Of a stretch of 64,000 nucleotides of DNA, positions 8,499 through 17,208 are shown in pieces. A model generated the notes under the pieces. That model was not told where the DNA came from and ran no database searches. It saw nothing but the letters and a program-made list of their open reading frames with translations. The stretch's first letter is position 1; every line of letters begins with the position of its first letter. Position numbers and translations under genes: made by a program. The stretch comes from Mayfieldus sp963740555 (GTDB lineage: Bacteria > Actinomycetota > Thermoleophilia > Solirubrobacterales > 70-9), in assembly GCA_963740555.1 (NCBI GenBank), contig CAVUES010000003.1, positions 434,001 to 498,000 of the forward strand, read 5' to 3'.

Positions 8499-8911
8499 TC
8501 GCGAACCGCCTGGCCGGTTATCTCGGTCGCTGCTTCCAGCGCCTCCTCCCGGTTCAGGTAGGAGCGGCCGATTGCCAACTTTCCCTCCCGAATTTCCCAG
8601 AGCCCGTCCAGGGACTGCTCCATCACCACTCCGGTCTTGCCGGTCGCCCGCACCTGCGAGAGCACCAGGACGTGATCGCCGAGGTCCTTGAACTCCTCCG
8701 GCTTCATCTCGAACTCCTCCCAGACCTCGTCGAGGTCGCTGAAGAACTTCCGAACGCCGTCGTGGCCGCGAAACGGCTCCACCTCCACCCCTCCGACGAT
8801 CGCGGGATACCACTCGCAGTCCGGCACCGAATTTGCGATCACCCACTCGACGTCGCGCTCGTTGAGGGCGCGAACTGCCTGGCGGGCAAACTCAACGGTG
8901 TCCTCGCTCAT
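8495..8911 (-). CDS. SnoaL-like / NTF2-fold protein
   Basis: A 138-residue protein of the NTF2-like fold: an N-terminal helix (VEFARQAVRALNERDVEWVI), the DCEWYP strand, a FRGHDGVRKFF loop and C-terminal strands (GLWEIREGKL). SnoaL-like proteins include cyclases, isomerases and non-catalytic ligand-binding proteins, so the role is open. It is coupled by four-base overlaps to both the carboxyltransferase upstream and the BKACE downstream. A second NTF2-like gene lies at 12795 in the same cluster. Confidence 0.8.
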   Translation of the reverse strand: MSEDTVEFARQAVRALNERDVEWVIANSVPDCEWYPAIVGGVEVEPFRGHDGVRKFFSDLDEVWEEFEMKPEEFKDLGDHVLVLSQVRATGKTGVVMEQSLDGLWEIREGKLAIGRSYLNREEALEAATEITGQAVRE

Positions 8912-10452
8912 ACCGGCATCACCCCGTGCTTCTTCCAGGGCCGCTGCACGCGCTTGTCCTTCGCCATCCGCAGCCCGTTGACGATCGTCGGCCGGGTCTC
9001 GCGGGGGTCGATGATGTCGTCGACCAGATCGTTCTTCGCCGCCAGGTAGGGATCGATCTGCTGCTTGACCTGATCCAGCATCTGCTGGCGGGTGGCGTCG
9101 GGATCGTCGGAGGCCTCGATAGCGGAGCGGCCGATGATGTTGACAGCGCCCTCCGGGCCCATGACCGATATCTCGGCGCTGGGCCAGGCGACGATCAGGT
9201 CCGGCTCGTAGGCCTTGCCGCACATCACGTAGTAGCCGGCGCCGTAGGCCTTGCGGACGACGACGGTGATCTTCGGGACCGTTGCGCGGCTGACCGCGTA
9301 GAGCATCTTCGCCCCGTGGCGGATGATCCCCTCCTGCTCGACCTTCGAGCCGACCATGAAGCCGGGAACGTCCTGGAGGAAGAGCAGCGGAATGTTGAAG
9401 GCGTCGCAGAGGTTGATGAAGCGGGCGGCCTTGTCGGCGGAGTCGTTCTCGAGGATGCCCGCGAGCTGCTTGGGCTGGTTGGCGACGATCCCGCAGGGCA
9501 TGCCGCCGAAGCGGGCCAGGCAGGTGATCAGCGTCTTGGCGAACTTCGGCTTGATGTCGAAGTACTCGCCGTCGTCGACGATCTCGGCGATCACGTCGTA
9601 CATGTCGTAGGGCTGGCGCGAAGACTCGGGGACGATGTCGAGCAGCTTCTCCGACATCCGGTCGACCGGGTCGGAGGTCTCGCGGACCGGCGGCTTCTCC
9701 TCGCAATTGGAGGGGAAGTAGGAGAGGTAGGTCTTGATCGCGTCGATGCACTCCGGGTCGTCTGCAACCTCCAGGTCGCCGACCCCGGACTTGCGGCAAT
9801 GCACCTTCGCGCCGCCCAGCTCCTCCATCGAGATGTCCTCACCGGTGACCGCCTTGGTCAGATGCGGCCCCGCGAGCGCCATCGCCCCCTGGCCGACCAC
9901 CATCGGCACGAAGTCGGAGAGCCCCGGGATGTAGGCGGTGCCGGCGGCGCAGGGGCCGAGCATCCCGGCGACCAGCGGCACCACGCCCGACATCACGACC
10001 TCCTCGCGGAAGAGGTGCCCGGAGCCGGCGAACATCGAGCCGGCGGCCTCCTGGATCCGCGCCCCGGCCGAGTCGAGCAGCCAGATCAGCGGCATCCGCT
10101 TGTTCAAGGCCATATCGCGCAGCCGCCCGACCTTGAACTCGCCGGTCATCCCCATCGAGCCGGCCATCACGGTGAAGTCGTAGGCGGCGATGCAGCAGGT
10201 GCGGCCGTCGACGTCGCCCCAGCCGGTGATCACGCCATCGGCCGGCGCATCCTTGCCCTCCATCGCCCGCTGCGAGGAGTGCGGGCCCGCCTGGATCCCG
10301 ATCTCGACGAAGGTCCCCGGGTCGACCAGCAGGTCGATGCGCTCGCGCGCTGTGAGCTTGCCGCGCTCGTGCTGGAGCGCGATCTTCTCCTCGCCGCCGC
10401 CCAGCTTCGCCTTGTCGCGGCGCTCGTGAAGATCCTCGACGAGGCCCTTCAT
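8908..10452 (-). CDS. acyl-CoA carboxylase beta subunit (carboxyltransferase)
   Basis: A 514-residue carboxyltransferase of the PccB/MmdA type. The N-terminal half has GKLTARERIDLLVDPGTF and the oxyanion region DSAGARIQEA; the C-terminal half has FLQDVPGFMVG and RKAYGAGYYVMCG. These enzymes transfer CO2 between carboxybiotin and an acyl-CoA such as propionyl-, methylcrotonyl- or geranyl-CoA. The ATG at 10452 has GAGGAG upstream and gives the usual length. An in-frame GTG at 10596, two bases past the preceding stop, would add 48 low-complexity residues. No biotin carboxylase subunit is in the window; a separate biotinyl carrier is at 30584. Confidence 0.88.
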   Translation of the reverse strand: MKGLVEDLHERRDKAKLGGGEEKIALQHERGKLTARERIDLLVDPGTFVEIGIQAGPHSSQRAMEGKDAPADGVITGWGDVDGRTCCIAAYDFTVMAGSMGMTGEFKVGRLRDMALNKRMPLIWLLDSAGARIQEAAGSMFAGSGHLFREEVVMSGVVPLVAGMLGPCAAGTAYIPGLSDFVPMVVGQGAMALAGPHLTKAVTGEDISMEELGGAKVHCRKSGVGDLEVADDPECIDAIKTYLSYFPSNCEEKPPVRETSDPVDRMSEKLLDIVPESSRQPYDMYDVIAEIVDDGEYFDIKPKFAKTLITCLARFGGMPCGIVANQPKQLAGILENDSADKAARFINLCDAFNIPLLFLQDVPGFMVGSKVEQEGIIRHGAKMLYAVSRATVPKITVVVRKAYGAGYYVMCGKAYEPDLIVAWPSAEISVMGPEGAVNIIGRSAIEASDDPDATRQQMLDQVKQQIDPYLAAKNDLVDDIIDPRETRPTIVNGLRMAKDKRVQRPWKKHGVMPV

Positions 10453-10598
10453 GCCCGTCTCCTCGCCGGCTTTGACCTCGGCCGGAGCTTCGGGCGCCTC
10501 GCCACGGTGCTCGCTGGAGGAACCATTGCCCGGCACGTCCTCCGCTCCGCGTCCGGGCGTGCCGGGGTTGTCTTGACCCTGCTTAGCCTTCGCCACGC

Positions 10599-11396
10599 CT
10601 ACCGCCCTTTCCAATTCGGCTCGCGCTTCTCGAAGAACGCTTGCACGCCCTCCCGGATGTCCTCGGTCGTGAAAGTCAGCGAAAGCTGGCTGCGCAGGAA
10701 CTCGAGCGCGTCGTCGAGCGCCATGTCCTGCTGGCGGTACATAGCGTCGTGCCCGATCTTCATCAGCAGCGGGCTCTTCGAGGCCAGCTTGGCCGCCCAC
10801 TCCTCGACCGCGCCGTCGAACTCCTCCGCCGGCACGACCTTGTTGGCGAGCCCAAAGCGCACCGCGTCTTCGCCGCTCATCCGCTCGCCGAGCAGCATCA
10901 TCTCGTTGACCTTCTTGCGCGGGACGTTGCGGTAGACGATCGCCATGATCATGTAGGGGAAGGCGCCGACGTTGATCTCGGGGGTGCTGAAGGTCGCGCC
11001 TTCCTTTGCGACCAGCAGGTCACAGGACAGCGCCAGGCCCATGCCGCCGGCGAGCACGTGCCCATTCAGCGCGCACAGGGAGGGCTTGCCGAGCCTCGGC
11101 ATCAGGCGGAAGAACTCGAGGAAGAGGTCGGAGGCGAAGTGCTTGTCGACCAGCGGCGCGTCGGCCCCGAAGCCGCCGAGATCGGCGCCGGCGCAGAAGA
11201 CCTTCTCGCCGGCCCCGGTCAACACCACTGCGCGAACCTCGTCGTCATCGCGCGACCTTTCCATCGCCTCAACCAGCTCGGCCAGCATCTGGCCGGAGAG
11301 CATGTTGCGCTTCTCGGGGTCGTTGAGGGTCACCGTCGCGACCCCGTCGGCGACCTCGAAGAGGACCTTCTCTCGCTCCGCGCTCACCGCCGCCAC
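10599..11396 (-). CDS. enoyl-CoA hydratase/isomerase family protein
   Basis: A crotonase-fold enzyme of about 265 residues: VTLNDPEKRNMLS at the start, FCAGADL for the oxyanion hole, GHVLAGGMGLALSCDL and STPEINVG for the active-site region, and the usual C-terminal FFEKREPNWKGR. It probably hydrates or isomerises an enoyl-CoA in beta-oxidation or a related pathway. It heads the minus-strand arm of the cluster and is divergent from the acyl-CoA dehydrogenase at 11556. No clear ribosome binding site separates the GTG starts at 11396 and 11387, so the start is uncertain. Confidence 0.87.
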   Translation of the reverse strand: MAAVSAEREKVLFEVADGVATVTLNDPEKRNMLSGQMLAELVEAMERSRDDDEVRAVVLTGAGEKVFCAGADLGGFGADAPLVDKHFASDLFLEFFRLMPRLGKPSLCALNGHVLAGGMGLALSCDLLVAKEGATFSTPEINVGAFPYMIMAIVYRNVPRKKVNEMMLLGERMSGEDAVRFGLANKVVPAEEFDGAVEEWAAKLASKSPLLMKIGHDAMYRQQDMALDDALEFLRSQLSLTFTTEDIREGVQAFFEKREPNWKGR

Positions 11397-11555
11397 GATA
11401 GCACCAAGTTGGAAGTAAGAAGTGCTACTGTCCACTCTGCCCGGCGGCGCCCAAGCGCCGAAATCCCGCAGCCCGCCGTCGAACTCGACTTTGGGGCCCT
11501 ATGTCAGGCAAAAAGTCGAGTTCGCGGCCAGAGATCGACCAGGAGGAGACCACCA

Positions 11556-12776
11556 GTGGCAACAGCGACGACCAACGGCGCCTCGACCGTCATCAAGCCC
11601 GAACACGGGACGGGCCGCAAGCACTTCATCTTCAGCGACGAGCACGAGGCCCTGCGGGAGTCGATGCAGGCATGGGTCGAGAAGGAGCTCTACCCCCACC
11701 GCAACGAATGGGAGGAGACCCACTGGCCGAGCGAGGTGATGCGCCGGGCTGGGGAGCTGGGCTTCCTCGGCCTCTGTTTCCCTGAGCAGTACGGCGGCCA
11801 GGGCGGCGACTACTACTACTCGCTGGTCCGCGCCGAGTGCATGGCCTACTCGGGATCGGGCGGCACCAACATGGGCTTCGCGGTGCAGACCGACATGGTC
11901 CTGCCCCCGATCCACCTGCTCGGGAGCGAGGAGCAGAAGCAGCGCTACCTGGTCCCCGGGATCAAGGGAGAGAAGATCGGCGCCCTCGGGATCACCGAGC
12001 CGGGCGCCGGGTCCGACGTCGCCGGGATCCGCACGACGGCGATCCGCGACGGTGACGAGTACGTGATAAACGGCTCCAAGACCTTCATCACCAACGGCCC
12101 GCGGGGCGACTTCATCGTCCTGGTCGCCAAGACCGACCCCCAGGCGCGACACGAAGGCATCACGCTTTTCGTCGTCGACCTGCGTGACGAGGAGGGAAAC
12201 CACGTCCCCGGCTTCAGCGTCTCGCGCGAGCTGGAGAAGATGGGAATGCACGCCTCCGATACCGGCGAGCTGGCCTTCGAGGACGTCCGCGTCCCGGCTG
12301 ACGCCGTCCTCGGGGAGATCGGCAAGGGCTTCTACCACATCAGCTGGGAGCTCCAGGGCGAGCGGCTGGTGGCCGCCGCCGGCTGCCACGCCGGAGCCGA
12401 GCGGATGTTCAGCAACACCCTCAAGTACGCCCAGGAGCGCGAGGCATTCGGGCGCCCGATCGGCAAGTTCCAGGTGATCCGCCACAAGTTCGCCGAGATG
12501 GCGACCAAGATCGAGGCGGCGAAGCAGTTCACCTACGCGACCGCCTGGCGCTTCGCCAACGGCGAGTACCCGGTGCGCGAGATCACGATGGCGAAGCTCT
12601 ATGCATCGCGGATCTGCTGCGAGGTCGCCGACGAGTGCGTTCAGATCCTCGGCGGCTACGGCTACATGAAGGAATACGAGATCGAGCGCGCCTATCGCGA
12701 CGTTCGCCTCAACCGCATCGGCGCCGGCACCGACGAGATCATGCTGGATGTCATCGGCAGGTCATACGGGCTTTAG
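11556..12776 (+). CDS. acyl-CoA dehydrogenase (long-chain/isovaleryl-type)
   Basis: A 406-residue flavoenzyme with the FAD/acyl signature ALGITEPGAGSDVAGIRT, YVINGSKTFITNG, REAFGRPIGKFQVIRH and GGYGYMKEYEIERAYRD. The C-terminal loop reads IGAGTDEIM, without a Glu where medium-chain enzymes keep theirs. A Glu in an ERL motif (GERLVAAAG) is the base position of long-chain and isovaleryl enzymes. The reaction is FAD-dependent alpha,beta-desaturation of an acyl-CoA, with electrons passing to ETF. The GTG at 11556 has AGGAGGAG about 11 bases upstream. It begins the plus-strand arm of the cluster. Confidence 0.93.
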   Translation: MATATTNGASTVIKPEHGTGRKHFIFSDEHEALRESMQAWVEKELYPHRNEWEETHWPSEVMRRAGELGFLGLCFPEQYGGQGGDYYYSLVRAECMAYSGSGGTNMGFAVQTDMVLPPIHLLGSEEQKQRYLVPGIKGEKIGALGITEPGAGSDVAGIRTTAIRDGDEYVINGSKTFITNGPRGDFIVLVAKTDPQARHEGITLFVVDLRDEEGNHVPGFSVSRELEKMGMHASDTGELAFEDVRVPADAVLGEIGKGFYHISWELQGERLVAAAGCHAGAERMFSNTLKYAQEREAFGRPIGKFQVIRHKFAEMATKIEAAKQFTYATAWRFANGEYPVREITMAKLYASRICCEVADECVQILGGYGYMKEYEIERAYRDVRLNRIGAGTDEIMLDVIGRSYGL

Positions 12777-12794
12777 GAACGTTCCTCGTTCCTC

Positions 12795-13304
12795 GTGTCG
12801 AACCTCGATCAGATCCGCTCCTACTACGCGGCGCTCAACACGGGCGACGTTGAACTCATCGCTTCTCACTTCACCGACGACGCGGTCCACTACTACACCC
12901 GCCTCGGGCCCCACGAGGGGTCGAAGGCGATCGGCGAGAACGCCAGGTGGGGCGTGGAGCTGATCGACGGCCAGTGGTTTATGGAGGGCGGGATCGAGCA
13001 GGGTGACGAGGCCTGCATCGAGTGGTCGATGACCTGGCGCGACCCCAAGTCCGGCGAGAAGCGGATCAACCGCGGGGCCGAGTTCTTCCGGCTCCGCGAC
13101 GGAAAGATCTGCGAGGTGCGCGCCTACCACCACGGCAACCGCAAGAACCCGCAGGGCGACCTGCTCGGCTTCGACCACGCCGGCCGCGGCCACACGATGC
13201 TCGAGGACTGGAGCCCACCGAGACCCGCCGCCCCCGCAGACGGGCAAAGCCCGTCTGACCGCTCGCCTCACGGCTCGCTGGAAGCAGAGGAGACGGCGGA
13301 ATGA
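12795..13304 (+). CDS. SnoaL-like / NTF2-fold protein with hairpin-encoded C-terminal tail
   Basis: A 169-residue protein starting with GTG at 12795, 18 bases after the dehydrogenase stop. Residues 1-130 form a SnoaL-like NTF2 domain (IRSYYAALNTGDVELIASHF, FFRLRDGKICEVRAYH). The last about 30 residues are Pro/Ser/Glu-rich and unlike the domain. That tail is encoded over a perfect hairpin at 13237-13257, so it may be a recent extension. The stop overlaps the next ATG (ATGA), so the gene is coupled to the second dehydrogenase. Confidence 0.78.
   Translation: MSNLDQIRSYYAALNTGDVELIASHFTDDAVHYYTRLGPHEGSKAIGENARWGVELIDGQWFMEGGIEQGDEACIEWSMTWRDPKSGEKRINRGAEFFRLRDGKICEVRAYHHGNRKNPQGDLLGFDHAGRGHTMLEDWSPPRPAAPADGQSPSDRSPHGSLEAEETAE
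13237..13257. repeat. perfect hairpin inside a coding 3' end
   Basis: CAGACGGGC and GCCCGTCTG form 9-base arms around an AAA loop. There is no U-run, so it is not a classical intrinsic terminator. It lies within the tail of the SnoaL-like gene, 44 bases before the next start codon. Confidence 0.6.
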
Positions 13305-14479
13305 GCGTCATAAGGGACAGCGGCAAACGCGCCATCCTGCCGCCCTTCAGCGAGGAGCACGAGCAGCTGCGCGAGACCGTACGCCGCTTCGTCCAGAAGG
13401 AGATAGCCCCTCACGTCGACGAGTGGGAGCGGGCGCGCGAGTTTCCCCGCGAGCTCTACAACCGCTGCGGCGAGCTGGGCTTTCTGGGGCTGAAGTTCCC
13501 CGAGGAGTACGGCGGCCAGGGCGGCACCTACCTGCACGACGCCGTCTGGACCGAGGAGCTCTCGCGCTCCGGCGGCTCGGGTGGTGTGGCCGCGGGGCTC
13601 AACGCCCACGCCTCGATCGCGATGCCGCCGATCTTCAACTTCGGCACAGAGGAACAGCGCCAGCGCTGGATCGTGCCCGGCATCAAGGGCGAAAAGATCG
13701 GCGCCCTGGGGATCACCGAGCCGGGCGGCGGATCGGATGTCGCCAGCATCCGCACCTTCGCCCGGCGCGAGAACGGCGGCTACGTCGTCAACGGATCGAA
13801 GACCTTCATCACCAACGGCGTTCGGGCCGACTTCCTGGTCTGCGCCTGCAAGACGACCCAGGAGGGCGGCCACCACGGGATCTCCTTCCTGGTCCTGGAG
13901 CGCGAGATGCCCGGCTACGAGGTCTCGCGCAAGCTCGAGAAGATGGGCTGGCACGCCTCCGACACCGGCGAGCTCTCCTTCACCGACGTCGAGGTCCCGG
14001 CCGAGAACCTGCTCGGCACCGAGAACGGCGGCTTCCAACTGATCATGGCCAACTTCGCCTGGGAGCGGCTCGACATGTCGATCGGCGCCGTCGGGGGGAT
14101 GCAGAAGGTCTTCGAGCGCACCCTGGAGTACGCGCTGGAGCGCGAGGCGTTCGGGCGCCCGATCGGCAAGTTCCAGGCGATCCGCCACAAGTTCGCCGAG
14201 ATGGCCACCAAGATCGAGGCCTCGCGCGCGCTCACCTACAACTCGCTGCGCCTCTTTCACGAAGGCCAGGACTGCATCCGCGAGGTGACGATGGCGAAGC
14301 TGCTGACCCAGCGGGCGATGGTCGAGATCGCCGACGAATGCCTGCAGATCCACGGCGGCTACGGCTACATGCGCGAGTACGGAATCGAGCGCGCCGTCCG
14401 CGACGCCCGGCTCGGCCCGATCGGCGGCGGCACCGACGAGATCATGAAGGAGATCCTCGGCAAGCAGATGGGGCTGTAG
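13301..14479 (+). CDS. acyl-CoA dehydrogenase, second paralogue; host gene of an integrated element
   Basis: A 392-residue acyl-CoA dehydrogenase close to the one at 11556: ALGITEPGGGSDVASIRT, VVNGSKTFITNG, REAFGRPIGKFQAIRH, a FAWERLDMSIG catalytic-Glu motif and IGGGTDEIMKEILGKQMGL at the end. It probably forms FAD tetramers and desaturates a different or branched acyl-CoA. Its final 38 bases are the left attachment repeat of the element that follows, and the gene stays intact after integration. The ATG at 13301 overlaps the stop of the SnoaL-like gene. Confidence 0.93.
   Translation: MSVIRDSGKRAILPPFSEEHEQLRETVRRFVQKEIAPHVDEWERAREFPRELYNRCGELGFLGLKFPEEYGGQGGTYLHDAVWTEELSRSGGSGGVAAGLNAHASIAMPPIFNFGTEEQRQRWIVPGIKGEKIGALGITEPGGGSDVASIRTFARRENGGYVVNGSKTFITNGVRADFLVCACKTTQEGGHHGISFLVLEREMPGYEVSRKLEKMGWHASDTGELSFTDVEVPAENLLGTENGGFQLIMANFAWERLDMSIGAVGGMQKVFERTLEYALEREAFGRPIGKFQAIRHKFAEMATKIEASRALTYNSLRLFHEGQDCIREVTMAKLLTQRAMVEIADECLQIHGGYGYMREYGIERAVRDARLGPIGGGTDEIMKEILGKQMGL
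14442..14479 (+). repeat. attachment-site repeat, left (attL)
   Basis: This is the last 38 bases of the dehydrogenase gene, ending in TAG. The 24-base core shared exactly with the right copy is at 14452-14475 (it begins GATCCTCGG and ends ATGGGGCT). Confidence 0.85.
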
Positions 14480-14525
14480 GTGTTTGCAGGGATTTTCTGT
14501 GTCTCGTCCACCTGATCGGGGCCAG

Positions 14526-14548
14526 GCGGACACAAAACGGACACATCA
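14526..14548 (+). repeat. 23-base repeat, candidate integrase arm site (left)
   Basis: It contains two copies of GGACACA whose starts are 11 bases apart, one helical turn. The identical 23 bases recur at 18442-18464 in the same orientation near the other end. Paired short direct repeats near the core are typical arm-type sites of tyrosine integrases. They lie within the integrase coding sequence here. Confidence 0.6.
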
Positions 14549-15638
14549 ACGCTCTCGCGGGCGCGGCGAATCTGCTCCTCAGCTGATACACCCTCGCTGA
14601 CGTCGAACTCATCGAAGACGTGTGCGTAGACGTCGAGGGTCATGGTCGGTGAGTGACCCGCCTGGAGGGCGACGTCGACGACGCTGCGGCCCTCGTGGAT
14701 CAGCAACGAAACGAAGCTGTGACGCAGGTCGTAGGGCCGGACGCCTTCCAGGCCCACAGCACGGCAAGCTGGATGCCAAGCGTCGCGGTGCCATGTCTGC
14801 CAACCGCGGTCATTCCATACTCCGCCTTGGATGTTTGGGAACAGGAGCCTGTCGTCTTCAGGTCGCCCGCACCACAACCGCCACTCGGCCAAGTCGTCTG
14901 CGAGCGGAATGAGGAGCCGAACAGTTCGCGAATGCTGCGTCTTGGTCGACTTGATCCCTCCCTGGCCGTCGGAGGCCTTCTCGATCAGAAGCGTGCGCTC
15001 GCGCACATCACCTCAGCGCAGCGCCAGCACTTCCTGCGGGCGCAGTCCCGCGTAGGCGAGGAGACTGATCGGCGTCGCGTCCCGGTCACCGTGGGTCTGT
15101 CTCGCCCCGGCGGCGACCCGCAGTTGTTCGACGGTGAGTGGAGCGAGCGGCCTCACGGCTCGTTGCCGGCGAATCTTCGGCTTGCGCACTACCTTGACCG
15201 GGTTGTGCTGGATGTGGCGCCATTCGACCGCACGCTGAAGCAGCGCGAGCGCGCGATAGACGGTCGGCTGCCCGACGCCGGCCGCCTCGAGCTCCGCCCT
15301 GTAGTCCTCGATCACCTCGGGCGTAAGAGCCCGCAGACGCATCGCGCCGAGTCGCGGCAGGACGTGCCGATCCCAGAGGTCGGCGTAGCTGCGCTGGGTG
15401 CGGATCTCCAGGTTGGGAACGGCATATAGGCGCCACCATTCCTGCCCGAACTCGGCCAGGGTCTCCTTGCCGCCGGTGAGAAGGTCGAGCTCGCCGGTGC
15501 GCTTGGACCGAACGATCTCGGCTTCCAGCGCCTCGGCGTCGCGCTTGCGGCCGACCACCTTCGACCGCTCACACCCCTGCTCGTCGCGCCACCGGACCCG
15601 CCAGACATGGCCGCTCTTGCGCTCAACCCGCTCGATGC

Positions 15639-15935
15639 TCACCGTTGAGACTCCTGCTGGTTCTCGTCGAGCATCGCCCGCAAGCTACCGCGCGGCGAGG
15701 AATTGACGAAGCCTTTCCTGGTGGCCTTCGGACTCGGGGCCGGCAGCATCTGCCGCGAGATCCACGTCTCCAGGTCCTTGGGCCGGACCCGTAGTCGATG
15801 ACAAAGCCGGGCGGCGCGCAGCTCGCCGCGGGCGATCGCCCGATAGACAGCGCGGCGGGATAGACCGCAAGCATTCGCTACCTGCTCGGGTGAGAGGAGT
15901 TCATTGGACTGTTGGTTGTCGGCGCGAGCATGCAT
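15639..15935 (-). CDS. excisionase-like helix-turn-helix DNA-binding protein
   Basis: A 98-residue protein with a MerR-like/Xis helix-turn-helix (LLSPEQVANACGLSRRAVYR, then AIARGELRA and RLRVRPKDLETWI), the usual excisionase-family pattern, and a short basic and Ser-rich tail. It is directly upstream of, and overlaps, the integrase start, the normal xis-int order in small actinobacterial elements. It probably directs excision by bending the attachment-site DNA. The start is ATG at 15935. Confidence 0.8.
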   Translation of the reverse strand: MHARADNQQSNELLSPEQVANACGLSRRAVYRAIARGELRAARLCHRLRVRPKDLETWISRQMLPAPSPKATRKGFVNSSPRGSLRAMLDENQQESQR

Positions 15936-16229
15936 CTCCGTTTCCCTTGTCCCGAATCAGTGCAAATTGACTCGTTTTCTCTGCCCCCTAGTCGATGAAA
16001 CGGAAGATCTGCGTTTGCCGACCTCGCAAAGGTGGCCGGCCGGTGGACGCAATTCGCCACCGCATCTAGGCACCCAAGCACTGGGTTCATAGTGTGTCGG
16101 TGGGCGAGGTTGGGGGTCAAAGTGGCTCCCTTCAACGCTTATCTGGGAGATAGGTATCGCGGCGGGGGTGCCTCGCCAGGCTCGACCCGGCATTTATTGC
16201 CCGGCTGTCGTTGCCGACATTCTTCGGGC
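15936..16229. other. divergent intergenic region within the element
   Basis: About 290 bases between the excisionase gene (leftward) and a membrane-protein gene (rightward). No convincing gene is seen; an in-frame extension of the 16230 gene covers part of it but does not look like protein. It presumably holds both promoters. It is less GC-rich than the surrounding chromosome. Confidence 0.5.
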
Positions 16230-16766
16230 ATGTCGTCAACCCGACACCAGAACCAAATGGGCGGCCCCGCGCCTGTGGCTCCGAACGTCTGGATACGCAA
16301 CCTGCGGCGGACCCGCAGTGCGGCAGGGGTGAGCATCGCAATCTCCCTCGTGTTTATCGTCATCTTCTTCTTTCCGAACCCGCACTTGCACAAGACGCTG
16401 GCGGACAACCTGATGCTCGCGGCGTTCTGCTTCGGGATTGGGGCTCTCGGTTTGACGCTCGCTCGTCGTCTGGCGACCGCTGGAGTACGGATCGGACCTC
16501 AAGGCATTGAGGTACGAGGGCCGCTAAAGACGCGGCGGGTCCCGCTCGGGGAGGCGGACCGCTTCGTCCCGGGTGTCCTGGCAGGGCTTGGCAACGGGAC
16601 TCCTTGCCCGATGCTGAAGACGACGTACGCGCAACCGGTGGGAGTGTGGGCGCTCGGCAGAGAGGGTCTCGTGTTCCGCTACGGCCACTATCTGCAGGAG
16701 CTCCAGCCGCTTTGCGATGAGCTGAACGAGTTGCTCAAGTCAGTTCGGTCCACGCCCCCCACGTGA
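16230..16766 (+). CDS. membrane protein with C-terminal PH-like domain, unknown function
   Basis: A 178-residue protein from ATG at 16230. Two hydrophobic segments (about residues 30-48 and 58-78) are followed by a soluble part beginning VRIGPQGIEVRGPLKTRRVP, which resembles the strand pattern of bacterial PH-like domains seen after two-helix anchors. A second protein of similar design is encoded at 17209-17796 in the opposite orientation. I do not recognise a defined family. It is element cargo and its codon use is less GC-biased than the host genes. Confidence 0.55.
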   Translation: MSSTRHQNQMGGPAPVAPNVWIRNLRRTRSAAGVSIAISLVFIVIFFFPNPHLHKTLADNLMLAAFCFGIGALGLTLARRLATAGVRIGPQGIEVRGPLKTRRVPLGEADRFVPGVLAGLGNGTPCPMLKTTYAQPVGVWALGREGLVFRYGHYLQELQPLCDELNELLKSVRSTPPT

Positions 16767-17208
16767 ACGGGCCTGCAATTCGCGAGTGCTCATCCGCGCT
16801 TAGGACCCGAGGATGTTCTTCCCTCTGAGCGTCTCCTAGACCCGACCTTGCCCCCCGACACATTACGCACCCTAGGTGAGCGACGAACAGTTGTTCGGGC
16901 TCTGAAGACAAGGATCTATACGGAGGGCACTGAGATTTGACGTTTAGGCGATACTCGCGCAATCCGCCGAAACGTGCCTGCCCAAACGTTGGGCAAGTCT
17001 GTCAGGGGGTCGGAGCGGAGGCGCAGGATTGCGGATGGAGTCGGTTCCTGACCGGGAAGACAACCCCTCCATTTGGATTCGGCGATCTGATCCCCTATCA
17101 CCGAGGTGATACTGCGTGAGGGGTGCGGTGGTGGAAGGGGGCAAAAGGCGCCCTTGTGCAATCGCCTTCGACCTCGGTGTTTAGGCGGAACGGTCCCTAA
17201 GGCGCAGC
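16767..17208. other. gene-poor stretch in the element
   Basis: About 440 bases between two convergent genes with no frame that looks coding. It holds a 20-base segment at 16939-16958 that matches 19 of 20 bases with the leader of the ECF sigma gene (41453-41472). Nothing else is recognised. Confidence 0.5.

Larger units (their letters stand above)
14365..15642 (-). pseudogene. tyrosine recombinase/integrase, interrupted by an in-frame TGA
   Basis: The frame starts with GTG at 15642, overlapping the upstream stop by four bases. An N-terminal SAM-like core-binding domain (about 60-160) precedes the catalytic domain, with the first Arg in YAGLRPQE, the second in YDLRHSF, the His in QAGHSP and the nucleophile Tyr in DVYAHV. 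A TGA at 15013-15015 follows LALR and precedes GDVRERTLL in the same frame; homologues normally have Trp (TGG) there. The frame also runs through the attachment core into antisense dehydrogenase sequence, so the true C-terminus depends on the integration state. Truncation would remove most catalytic residues. Confidence 0.85.

Noticed and set aside
15013..15015. UGA read as Trp in this organism
   Set aside because: Several certain genes end in TGA with overlaps such as ATGA and GTGA, and Trp is otherwise encoded by TGG, so a code change is not supported.
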